Source: JBHIER01 sp046760705 [NCBI: bacterium] (GTDB taxonomy: Bacteria; JBHIER01; G020348925). Taken from it: a stretch of 12,498 nt of DNA. Where the stretch lies: NCBI GenBank assembly GCA_046760705.1, contig JBHIER010000042.1, positions 1 to 12,498 on the forward strand, read 5' to 3'. This document shows, piece after piece, positions 1 to 6,418 of the stretch (position 1 is its first letter; the number at the start of each line of letters is the position of its first letter). The translations under genes were made by a program, and so were the position numbers. Under the pieces are notes generated by a model, which was given only the letters and a program-made list of their open reading frames with translations, did not search any database and was not told the origin of the DNA.

Positions 1-74
1 TCCAGCGTGATCTGCCTCTTCTGCTCCGTGTCGTACAACCTTCTGTTGACGTACCGTTTGATAACTCTGGCCAT
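1..74 (-). CDS. PhaR-like polyhydroxyalkanoate synthesis regulator, N-terminal fragment
   Basis: Reading the minus strand from the ATG at 74 gives 24 codons before the window ends. The translation contains VIKRYVNRRLYDTEQKR followed by QITL. This matches my recollection of the PHB/PHA accumulation regulator DNA-binding domain (PF07879), whose N-terminus reads roughly IKRYxNRRLYDTExxxYITL. Such proteins repress phasin and their own genes in PHA producers, but related proteins also occur in bacteria not known to make PHA, so no PHA metabolism is claimed. The start is well defined: AGGAGGTGAT, a near-perfect Shine-Dalgarno sequence, lies just upstream on the minus strand. The gene is divergent from the rnf operon and continues beyond the left edge, so its C-terminal part and true length cannot be seen. 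Confidence 0.82.
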   Translation of the reverse strand, partial: MARVIKRYVNRRLYDTEQKRQITL

Positions 75-105
75 ATTATCACCTCCTTTGTGAGATGTGC
101 CCCAT

Positions 106-134
106 AATATAGTGCACTGCACACCGAAAGTCAA
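106..134 (-). promoter_or_regulatory. Sigma-70-type promoter of the phaR-like gene with embedded inverted repeat
   Basis: On the minus strand TTGACT (134-129) and TATATT (111-106) are separated by exactly 17 bases, a near-consensus housekeeping promoter. Transcription would begin near 99, giving a leader of about 25 bases that holds the strong ribosome binding site. The last 11 bases of the spacer, next to the -10 box, are the perfect inverted repeat GTGCA-N-TGCAC (112-122). A protein bound there would block RNA polymerase, as expected of an operator. PhaR proteins are reported to bind TGC/GCA-rich sites, so autoregulation is a reasonable inference. Confidence 0.7.
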
Positions 135-154
135 CTCTTTTTAACCGCTATTTT

Positions 155-174
155 GGGGAAAGCCATCTTTCCCC
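155..174. repeat. Perfect inverted repeat between the divergent promoters
   Basis: GGGGAAAG at 155-162 and CTTTCCCC at 167-174 are perfect reverse complements separated by CCAT. The repeat lies upstream of both the phaR-like and rnf promoters. There is no U-tract immediately after either arm, so a classical terminator is not supported. A dimeric-regulator binding site is possible. Only the sequence symmetry is observed. Confidence 0.5.
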
Positions 175-202
175 CCTCTGAAACTTTTTCACATATATTA
201 TC

Positions 203-231
203 TTGACAAAGGGAGAGAAAATGTATTTATT
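203..231 (+). promoter_or_regulatory. Candidate promoter of the rnf operon
   Basis: A consensus -35 hexamer TTGACA lies at 203-208. The -10 is less clear: TATTTA at 224-229 gives a 15-base spacer and TTTATT at 226-231 a 17-base spacer. The region is AT-rich compared with the neighbouring coding DNA. This is the only convincing -35 element between the divergent phaR-like gene and rnfC, and it would leave a leader of about 50 bases. Confidence 0.5.
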
Positions 232-290
232 TGAATCTCCTTTTAGGGGAAGTGGTGGTTCATTTTTGATCAACGTAAGCGCACAGGGAT

Positions 291-1616
291 ATGTTGAGAC
301 GAACCTTTAAGGGCGGGGCCCATCCTCCTGAATGGAAGCAGTTCACCGAATCGAAGCCGATCGTGGACCTGGAAATGGTGCAGCGGGTGGTCGTTCCCCT
401 GCAGCAACACTTGGGGGCCCCCTCTGAGGCGATTGTCAAGAAAGGCGACGAGGTGAGGACCGGCCAGCCCATCAGCGAAGCCAAGGGCTTTGTCTCCGTC
501 CCTTCCCACGCTTCCATTACAGGGAAGGTGACGGCTGTGGAGCCCATGGACCATCCCCTGGGCAGCAAGGTGGTCTCGGTAGTCATTGAGGGGGAAGGTG
601 TCGATGTGTGGGACGATTCAATCCGACCCCAGGAGAGTATCGATCAATTGAGCCCGAAGGACTTAGTGGGTATGATCCAGCAGGCTGGCTTGGCGGGGAT
701 GGGTGGGGCTGCCTTTCCCACCCACGTGAAGCTGTCGCCTCCCCCGGATAAGCCCATCGAGATCGCCATCCTCAACGGGGCAGAATGTGAACCGTATCTC
801 ACCGCCGACCATCGACTGATGTTGGAGCAGCCGGAGGAGATTCTCTACGGATTCAAGCTCGTTATGAGAATATTGGGGGTGAAGCGAGGGGTTGTGGCCA
901 TTGAGGCCAACAAACCGGACGCGGTGAAGGCACTCTCAGCCTTGATCAAAGCAGAGAACAACATATCCCTGGTGAAGCTTCCTGTTAAATATCCCCAGGG
1001 GGCGGAGAAGCAGCTCATCAAGGCGCTCACCGGCCGGGAAGTGCCCCCGGGGGGGCTGCCCATGGACGTGGCCTGTCTGGTCCATAATGTGGGGACGGCC
1101 AAGGCCGTTCACGATGCCGTCACCCAGCGAAAGCCGCTCATTGAGCGGGTCGTCACAGTGACAGGCCCTGGAGTCACGGAGCCTAAAAACCTCCGCGTCC
1201 GCATCGGTACGCCCTTCAGTGAGCTCATCGACGCCTGCGGCGGGTACCGGGGAGAGGTGGGCAAACTGGTCATGGGCGGTCCGATGATGGGCCTGGCCCA
1301 GGACACCGACCAGGTGCCGGTGATTAAGGGGACGTCCGGAATCGTTGTGGTCGACGAAAAGGGTGCCTCCATCGGCAGGGCCCGAACCTGCATCTCCTGC
1401 GCCAGATGCGTGGATGCCTGTCCGATGAACTTGGTGCCCACCACCCTGGGGAAATTGGTGGAGAAAGAACGCTTCGATGAGGCCAGGGACAACGGTCTCC
1501 AAGATTGCATCGAGTGCGGGTGCTGCGCATACGTGTGCCCGTCAAAGATCAATCTGGTCCATCTGTTTAAGTTTGGCAAGGCCGAGATTATGGCCGCGGA
1601 GAGGAAAGCCGGATGA
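291..1616 (+). CDS. rnfC: Rnf complex subunit RnfC (NADH-binding, two 4Fe-4S clusters)
   Basis: RnfC is the peripheral subunit that exchanges electrons with NAD(H) in the ion-translocating ferredoxin:NAD oxidoreductase. The N-terminus (FKGGAHPPEWK) is typical of the RnfC barrel-sandwich domain. A nucleotide/FMN-binding 51-kDa-like fold follows, with the glycine-rich GLAGMGGAAFPT at residues 133-144 and NGAECEP at about 162-168. An SLBB-like segment comes next. The C-terminus has two ferredoxin motifs: C367-C370-C373-C377 and C406-C409-C412-C416. At 441 residues it is the short form, without the long Ala/Lys-rich tail of proteobacterial RnfC. ATG 291 is chosen because an in-frame stop lies at 276-278; AGGG sits only two bases upstream, so TTG 294 is an alternative start. 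The stop overlaps the rnfD start (ATGA). Confidence 0.96.
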   Translation: MLRRTFKGGAHPPEWKQFTESKPIVDLEMVQRVVVPLQQHLGAPSEAIVKKGDEVRTGQPISEAKGFVSVPSHASITGKVTAVEPMDHPLGSKVVSVVIEGEGVDVWDDSIRPQESIDQLSPKDLVGMIQQAGLAGMGGAAFPTHVKLSPPPDKPIEIAILNGAECEPYLTADHRLMLEQPEEILYGFKLVMRILGVKRGVVAIEANKPDAVKALSALIKAENNISLVKLPVKYPQGAEKQLIKALTGREVPPGGLPMDVACLVHNVGTAKAVHDAVTQRKPLIERVVTVTGPGVTEPKNLRVRIGTPFSELIDACGGYRGEVGKLVMGGPMMGLAQDTDQVPVIKGTSGIVVVDEKGASIGRARTCISCARCVDACPMNLVPTTLGKLVEKERFDEARDNGLQDCIECGCCAYVCPSKINLVHLFKFGKAEIMAAERKAG

Positions 1617-2701
1617 GAGGGACGAACGGCCAAGAGGTATCCACTGAGGGCTTGAAATCGACAGGGGGTGGGGAGGAAAGAGCCGGCCGGCTCCTTCTCG
1701 TCTCCTCCTCTCCCCACATCAGGGACGATGTCTCGGTGCCGAGAATAATGTATTCGGTCCTCATCGCCCTTCTACCGGCTTTGGTCGGGTCGGTCTACTT
1801 TTTCGGGTTTCGGGCCTTGTGGTTGATCCTCATTGCCGTTGCTACGGCCGTGATGACGGAGGCTCTGCTCCAGAAAGTGATGGGCCGGCCGGTCACCGTC
1901 ACCGACGGCAGTGCCATCATCACCGGCACCCTTCTGGCCTTCAATCTGCCGGGCGGGGTCCCCTATTGGATGCCAGCGGTGGGATCGGCCTTCGCCATAG
2001 CCATAGGCAAGATGGTCTTCGGAGGGCTGGGGTACAATCCCCTCAATCCGGCTCTGCTCGGTCGAGCTTTTCTGCTGGCCTCGTGGCCGGTGCACATGAC
2101 TACCGATTGGATTCCGACCACTTCGGGCACCATGACGGGATTCGATACGGTCACCCGGGCCACGCCGCTCAATCTGTTGAAGGAGGCTCACCGAGCCTTG
2201 GCCGACCCGGGTGCAACTGCGGACAAGATCACTCAGGCCAGGGAGGCGATCGAACAGCTCTCCACCGCCTCCGGCAATCTCTTCTGGGGAAATGTGAGCG
2301 GGTGCATCGGTGAGACATCCGCGGTTCTCCTGCTCTTAGGGGCTGCCTATCTTCTTTATAAGAAATATATTGATTGGCGGATACCGCTCCTCTATATTGC
2401 CTCTGTGGCCCTGCTGACGTGGATCTTCAGTGGAACAGGGGCGGCCTTCAGCGGTGACCCCCTCTTCCACGTTCTGGCCGGCGGGCTCGTTCTCGGCGCC
2501 TTTTTCATGGCCACGGATATGGTGACGACACCGGTGACGGTAAAGGGAAGATACATCTTCGGTATCGGGTGCGGCTTTCTGACGGTGGTCATTCGCCTCT
2601 GGGGCGGATACCCTGAGGGGGTCTCCTATTCGATCCTGTTGATGAACGGCTTTACGCCTCTCATCGACCGGTGGACCAGGCCGAAACGTTTTGGAGCATA
2701 A
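1613..2701 (+). CDS. rnfD: Rnf complex membrane subunit RnfD (covalent FMN)
   Basis: RnfD is the NqrB-like integral membrane subunit that carries covalently bound FMN and takes part in ion translocation. The 362-residue product has a hydrophilic N-terminus of about 35 residues, then LLLVSSSPHIR, a typical RnfD entry motif, and multiple hydrophobic helices. Family signatures include DGSAIITGTLLAFNLPGG and GYNPLNPALLGRAFLLASWP. The probable flavin-bearing residue is T184 in TRATPL, close to the position of the flavinylated threonine in characterised RnfD proteins. The start codon overlaps the rnfC stop by four bases, which suggests translational coupling. The first 30 residues are poorly conserved-looking (Gly/Glu-rich), so a shorter start cannot be ruled out. 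Confidence 0.95.
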   Translation: MRGTNGQEVSTEGLKSTGGGEERAGRLLLVSSSPHIRDDVSVPRIMYSVLIALLPALVGSVYFFGFRALWLILIAVATAVMTEALLQKVMGRPVTVTDGSAIITGTLLAFNLPGGVPYWMPAVGSAFAIAIGKMVFGGLGYNPLNPALLGRAFLLASWPVHMTTDWIPTTSGTMTGFDTVTRATPLNLLKEAHRALADPGATADKITQAREAIEQLSTASGNLFWGNVSGCIGETSAVLLLLGAAYLLYKKYIDWRIPLLYIASVALLTWIFSGTGAAFSGDPLFHVLAGGLVLGAFFMATDMVTTPVTVKGRYIFGIGCGFLTVVIRLWGGYPEGVSYSILLMNGFTPLIDRWTRPKRFGA

Positions 2702-2716
2702 GTTTTGGAGAGCCCG

Positions 2717-3349
2717 ATGAAGTCGTTGACCCCATTGATTGTTGCCCTGACAGCCGTCTGCTTGGGAGCGGCCTTGGCCCTTTCCCTGGTCAATTTTTTG
2801 ACGGCAGATCGTATCAGGCAGCAGGAGTGGATGGCCACCATGAAGGCCATCCGATCGGTGCTGCCGCCCTTTGACAACGATCCGGTCCAGGATACGAGAA
2901 CGATCCTGGTCTCCACCGACGCCCGCGGCCGTCCTGAGAGCTTAAAGGTCTATCTGGGTAAGATGGGCGATCAGATCACTGGGGTGGCTTTCTCCCGGAA
3001 GGGGGAGGGGTACGGCGGTTTTATCCATGTTATGATGGGCATCGATGTGGACGGTCGGATCAGCAACATCTTCATTCTGCCCGGCCATTTCGAGACGCCC
3101 GGGTTGGGGGCCAATATTGAGAGGCCCAGCTTTACTGAACAGTTTAAAGGTAAGTCGCTGAGAAGCGCGAAGCTGGTGGCAGGAAACCTGGCCGTGGACA
3201 AGGACGGCGGGGATATTGAGGCCATATCCGGGGCCACGATCTCACCCCGAGGGGTAACCAGAGCGGTGAGCGAAGGGCTCCACCTCTTCCAGCGGTTCCA
3301 GGCGGAACTCGTCGGCCCACCCCCGGCAGAGGAGAGCGAACCACAATGA
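2717..3349 (+). CDS. rnfG: Rnf complex subunit RnfG (covalent FMN, periplasmic domain)
   Basis: RnfG is a single-span subunit with an FMN-binding domain on the outer face of the membrane. The start at ATG 2717 is preferred over the upstream TTG 2705 because GGAG at 2707-2710 sits six bases before it; this gives 210 residues, the usual size. Residues about 5-27 form the membrane anchor. The flavinylation motif SGATISPRGVT is intact, with T174 as the expected phosphoester-linked residue, matching the position in characterised RnfG proteins. GGFIHVMMGIDVDGRI and FETPGLGANI are typical of the FMN-binding domain. The gene begins 15 bases after rnfD and ends in an ATGA overlap with rnfE. Confidence 0.95.
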   Translation: MKSLTPLIVALTAVCLGAALALSLVNFLTADRIRQQEWMATMKAIRSVLPPFDNDPVQDTRTILVSTDARGRPESLKVYLGKMGDQITGVAFSRKGEGYGGFIHVMMGIDVDGRISNIFILPGHFETPGLGANIERPSFTEQFKGKSLRSAKLVAGNLAVDKDGGDIEAISGATISPRGVTRAVSEGLHLFQRFQAELVGPPPAEESEPQ

Positions 3350-3942
3350 GGCTGTGGAGAGATTTTAGCAAAGGGATTATTGATGAGAATCCGCTGTTGC
3401 GTCTGGTCTTAGGCATGTGCCCGGCCCTGGCGGTGACCAATGAGGCAAAGAACGGCTTGGCCATGGGCTTGGCCACCGCGGCTGTCCTGGTCGGATCGAA
3501 CCTGGTCATCGCCGCCCTGCGCAAGCTCATTCCGGCCCGGGTGCGCATTCCTGTGTTCATCGTCGTCATCGCCTCCTTTGTGACCATCATCGATATGACC
3601 ATGCACGCCTTCTTCCTGGAACTGCACCGGGTGTTGGGGCTTTTTGTGCCCCTCATTGTGGTCAACTGCATCATTCTCGGCCGCGCCGAGGCCTTCGCCT
3701 CCAAGCGGCCTGTGGTCAACTCGCTCTTCGATGGGCTGGGAATGGGGGTGGGGTTCACGCTGGCGCTCATCGTTTTGGGTGCGGTGCGTGAGATCTTTGG
3801 CTACGGGACCATCTTTGGGCTGAGGGTCCTCGGCCCTGACTACGAACCGGCGCTCATAATGATTCTTCCCCCCGGAGCATTCCTGGCCTTAGGGCTCCTT
3901 TTGGGATTGATGAATAAGCTCACAAAGAAGGAGGAGACTTAG
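3346..3942 (+). CDS. rnfE: Rnf complex membrane subunit RnfE
   Basis: RnfE is one of two homologous six-helix subunits (with RnfA) that form the membrane core of Rnf. Together they hold a membrane-embedded iron-sulfur cluster on the electron path between the two faces. The 198-residue product has N-terminal ENPLLRLVLGMCPALAVTN, with C25 in the first helix, and VVNCIILGRAEAFA, with C108; these cysteines match the conserved cluster ligands of the RnfA/RnfE pair. The start overlaps the rnfG stop (ATGA), and GGAGAG lies upstream within rnfG. The charged tail NKLTKKEET ends two bases before the rnfA start. Confidence 0.95.
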   Translation: MRLWRDFSKGIIDENPLLRLVLGMCPALAVTNEAKNGLAMGLATAAVLVGSNLVIAALRKLIPARVRIPVFIVVIASFVTIIDMTMHAFFLELHRVLGLFVPLIVVNCIILGRAEAFASKRPVVNSLFDGLGMGVGFTLALIVLGAVREIFGYGTIFGLRVLGPDYEPALIMILPPGAFLALGLLLGLMNKLTKKEET

Positions 3943-3944
3943 AG

Positions 3945-4526
3945 ATGGCTGAATTGGTAGTCATCTTTATCGGCGCTGCTCTGGTCAACAACTTCGTGCT
4001 GGCCAGATTTTTGGGCATCTGCCCCTTTCTGGGGGTGTCCAAGAAGACCGATACGGCCCTCGGCATGGGGATGGCCGTCATCTTTGTCATGACGTTGGCC
4101 GCAGTCGGCACGTTCCTCATCTACCATTTCATCCTGATCCCTCTCGGCCTCGGGTTTCTGCAGATTGTCTCCTTCATTCTCATTATCGCCTCTCTGGTGC
4201 AACTGGTGGAGACCTTTCTGCGCAAGGTGAGTCCGGCCCTTTACAAGGGCCTGGGAATTTATCTTCCGCTGATCACTACCAACTGCGCCATCTTAGGGTT
4301 GGCTCTGCTCAATGTGATCAAGGGGTATGACTTCATCAGGTCTGTCGTCTTCGCCGTCGGAGCCGGCATCGGCTTCACCATTGCCTTGATCATAATGTCG
4401 GGCATCCGCGAGCGGCTTGAGTTCGCGGATGTGCCGGGACCCCTGAGGGGGACACCGATAGCCCTCGTCGTGGCTGGCCTGTTGGCCATCGTTTTTCTCG
4501 GATTTACCGGATTGGTGAAGCTGTAG
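3945..4526 (+). CDS. rnfA: Rnf complex membrane subunit RnfA
   Basis: RnfA is the partner of RnfE in the membrane core; the two are homologous and inserted in opposite orientations. The 193-residue product shows NNFVLARFLGICPFLGVSK, with C26, and TTNCAILGLALLN, with C114, the conserved pair expected to bind the membrane iron-sulfur cluster. Six hydrophobic segments fill the sequence, and GAGIGFTIALIIMSGIRERL is a typical late motif. A strong AAGGAGGAG site at the end of rnfE drives translation. Only two bases separate it from rnfE and 19 from rnfB. Confidence 0.96.
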   Translation: MAELVVIFIGAALVNNFVLARFLGICPFLGVSKKTDTALGMGMAVIFVMTLAAVGTFLIYHFILIPLGLGFLQIVSFILIIASLVQLVETFLRKVSPALYKGLGIYLPLITTNCAILGLALLNVIKGYDFIRSVVFAVGAGIGFTIALIIMSGIRERLEFADVPGPLRGTPIALVVAGLLAIVFLGFTGLVKL

Positions 4527-4545
4527 GAACACACTCTGGGGGTGA

Positions 4546-5370
4546 ATGGAGATGCCTGTCAGTCTCTTCTACGCCCTCCTCTCTCTGGGCGGACTGGGCC
4601 TTCTGTTCGGCTTTGGATTGGCTTTTGCCTCGAAGCGGTTTGCCGTCTCCGTCGATCCGAAGATTGAGCAGGTTCTCGACGCCTTGCCTGGAACCAACTG
4701 TGGCGCCTGCGGGTGTCCCGGATGTTCGGGGTTTGCCGAGGCCGTCGTCGGAGCTCGGGTGCTCATTACAGCCTGTAGGCCCGGTGGGCCGGAGGTGGCC
4801 CAAAAGATCGCCGAGATCATGGGTGTCCAGGTGGGAGAAGTGGTCCCGGAAGTGGCCTCTGTGCAGTGCCAAGGCGGCCGAAGAGAGGCCAAGGAGAAAT
4901 GCCGCTACGAGGGCCTCGAAGACTGTGGGGCCGCCGAATTGATCGCCGGCGGTTCGAAGGCCTGTCAGTACGGATGCTTGGGCCTCGGCGACTGCGTCCG
5001 AGCCTGCCCCTACGAGGCACTGGTCATGGGCGACGACAGGCTGCCCGTTGTCCTTGAGGAGAAGTGCACAGCCTGCGGGCTCTGCGTCCAGGCCTGCCCC
5101 CGGGGGATTATGCAGCTCATACCCAAGAGCGCCAAAGTCTATCTCGGCTGCGTCTCCCAGGATCGGGGCAAAGCGGTCAAGAAAATCTGCACCGTAGGGT
5201 GCACAGGATGTACCCTGTGTGCCAGCCCCAAGGTCACCCCGTCAGGGGCCATCCGGATGAAGGGGAACCTCCCCGTGATCGACTATACCATAGAGGGCGA
5301 TCTCGATAACGCTGTCAAAAAGTGCCCCACCCAGAGCTACGTTGTAAGAGGGCCAAGAGCCGTCACCTGA
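4546..5370 (+). CDS. rnfB: Rnf complex subunit RnfB (polyferredoxin entry point)
   Basis: RnfB accepts electrons from reduced ferredoxin and passes them into the Rnf membrane core. An N-terminal membrane anchor (about residues 5-28) is followed by a four-cysteine Fe-S domain: C52, C55 and C60 in GTNCGACGCPGC plus C77. Next come ferredoxin motifs around CQYGCLGLGDCVRACP and CTACGLCVQACP, then a C-terminal cysteine group including CTVGCTGCTLC and VKKCP. There are 22 cysteines in 274 residues, enough for at least five 4Fe-4S clusters, as in the longer clostridial/Thermotoga-type RnfB rather than the short proteobacterial form. ATG 4552 is an alternative start with better spacing from GGGGGTG at 4538-4544. 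It is the last rnf gene; no terminator follows before tatC. Confidence 0.95.
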   Translation: MEMPVSLFYALLSLGGLGLLFGFGLAFASKRFAVSVDPKIEQVLDALPGTNCGACGCPGCSGFAEAVVGARVLITACRPGGPEVAQKIAEIMGVQVGEVVPEVASVQCQGGRREAKEKCRYEGLEDCGAAELIAGGSKACQYGCLGLGDCVRACPYEALVMGDDRLPVVLEEKCTACGLCVQACPRGIMQLIPKSAKVYLGCVSQDRGKAVKKICTVGCTGCTLCASPKVTPSGAIRMKGNLPVIDYTIEGDLDNAVKKCPTQSYVVRGPRAVT

Positions 5371-5415
5371 CAATGGTCTGTACTGTCTCTCAGCTATGTC
5401 TGCCATCCGTTGACT

Positions 5416-6189
5416 ATGGTTCTCCAGAAAAGTAGCGAGGAGGAGAAGACCTCCAAGGAGATGTCTTTTTTAGACCACCTCGAGGAGCTGAGATGGCGTC
5501 TGATCAAATCGCTGGCGGCAATAGCCGTCGGGGCCATCGTCTGCTTCATCTTCTCCGGTCACATTTTAGACTTTTTGACCTTCCCGGTGCATGCAATCAA
5601 ACCTGTTCCGAAACTGATCTTTCTCTCCCCCACCGGCATGTTTTTCGTTCGGATCGTCATTTCGTTCGCCTGCGGTCTCATCATCGCTCTCCCGGTCGTC
5701 GTCTACCAGACGTATGCCTTCATTGTTCCCGGCCTGTACCCTCAAGAGAGAAGATACGTGTTTCCGATCATTCTTTTGACCATGGTCTGTTTCCTCGCCG
5801 GCAGCGGGTTCGCCTATTTTTTGATCGTCCCCTTCGGTCTAAAATTTTTGCTCGGTCTGGCCACCCCGGATATCGAGCCGCAATTGGATGTGGGCCGCTA
5901 CATCGGTTTTGTGACCAGACTCATGTTGGCCTTCGGTATCGTCTTTGAGCTGCCAGTGCTCTCCCTTTTCCTGACAAAGATCGGTCTTTTGACCCCGCGC
6001 TTTTTGCGCAAGAACCGGAGATACGCCGTCGTGATTATCGCCGTCGGCGCGGCCATTCTCACCCCTCCTGATATTTTCACTCAACTGATGATGGTCGTCC
6101 CCCTGGTGCTCCTGTATGAAGTGAGCATCCTGCTTTCAGCGGTGGTCTACAAAAGGGAACAGGAGGCCTTGAGAAAAGCGCTGGAATAG
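5416..6189 (+). CDS. tatC: Twin-arginine translocase subunit TatC
   Basis: TatC is the six-helix membrane receptor that recognises twin-arginine signal peptides and, with TatA, exports folded and often cofactor-containing proteins. Family signatures are present: SFLDHLEELRWRLI near the N-terminus; the YQTYAFIVPGLYPQERR block with E111; FELPVLSLFLTKIG with E178; and TPPD at 216-219 before the last helices. The 257-residue length is typical. The start is uncertain: TTG 5410, ATG 5416 and ATG 5461 are in frame, and none has an ideally spaced ribosome binding site. The ORF starts 45 bases after rnfB with no terminator between them, so read-through from the rnf operon is likely. No tatA or tatB is visible in the window. 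Confidence 0.94.
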   Translation: MVLQKSSEEEKTSKEMSFLDHLEELRWRLIKSLAAIAVGAIVCFIFSGHILDFLTFPVHAIKPVPKLIFLSPTGMFFVRIVISFACGLIIALPVVVYQTYAFIVPGLYPQERRYVFPIILLTMVCFLAGSGFAYFLIVPFGLKFLLGLATPDIEPQLDVGRYIGFVTRLMLAFGIVFELPVLSLFLTKIGLLTPRFLRKNRRYAVVIIAVGAAILTPPDIFTQLMMVVPLVLLYEVSILLSAVVYKREQEALRKALE

Positions 6190-6259
6190 ACGCCTACGGC
6201 TGTCCCTCTAACCCTTTCCCTTCCGTTCCGACAGTGATAGGGCTGGCTCGGCATCAAGA

Positions 6260-6296
6260 CCGGCGGACCGTTGGGGGAGCGATTAAGTCCAGCCGG
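6260..6296 (+). other. Imperfect hairpin just upstream of the small membrane ORF
   Basis: CCGGCGGAC at 6260-6268 pairs with GTCCAGCCGG at 6287-6296, with one bulged A, to form a nine-pair stem around an 18-base loop. The 3' arm ends five bases before the AGGAGG ribosome binding site at 6302-6307, so the structure could affect ribosome access. It lacks a U-tract, so it is not an intrinsic terminator for tatC. The functional role is unknown. Confidence 0.35.
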
Positions 6297-6313
6297 AAGA
6301 AAGGAGGAGATTG

Positions 6314-6418
6314 GTGGGTTTCTGGCTCGTATTCGTCCTGTTTGGCATACCGGGTTGTATCGTAGCTCTGGCAGTGGCCCTCTATTTTCTATGCGCGGAG
6401 GAGGAGAATGGGGGGTGA
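6314..6418 (+). CDS. 34-residue single-span membrane protein preceding the symporter
   Basis: A short ORF starts at GTG 6314, six bases after AGGAGG at 6302-6307, a strong, well-spaced ribosome binding site. TTG 6311 is a less likely start. The product is almost one transmembrane helix: GFWLVFVLFGIPGCIV, then ALAVALYFL, ending in the acidic tail CAEEENGG. The TGA at 6416-6418 overlaps the symporter start at 6408 by 11 bases, and the Glu codons encoding its tail (GGAGGAGGAG, 6397-6406) double as the symporter ribosome binding site. This architecture argues for a real, translationally coupled gene. Tiny helices encoded before SSS and NSS transporters are known as symporter small accessory or small-subunit proteins. 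This one may be such an accessory subunit, but I do not recognise its sequence as belonging to a named family. Confidence 0.68.
   Translation: MGFWLVFVLFGIPGCIVALAVALYFLCAEEENGG

Noticed and set aside
936-1502. Long minus-strand open frame opposite rnfC
   Set aside because: It lies wholly antisense to an intact, motif-rich rnfC. Its translation is low in hydrophobic order, with no ribosome binding site or family signature; it is a by-product of GC-rich codon usage.
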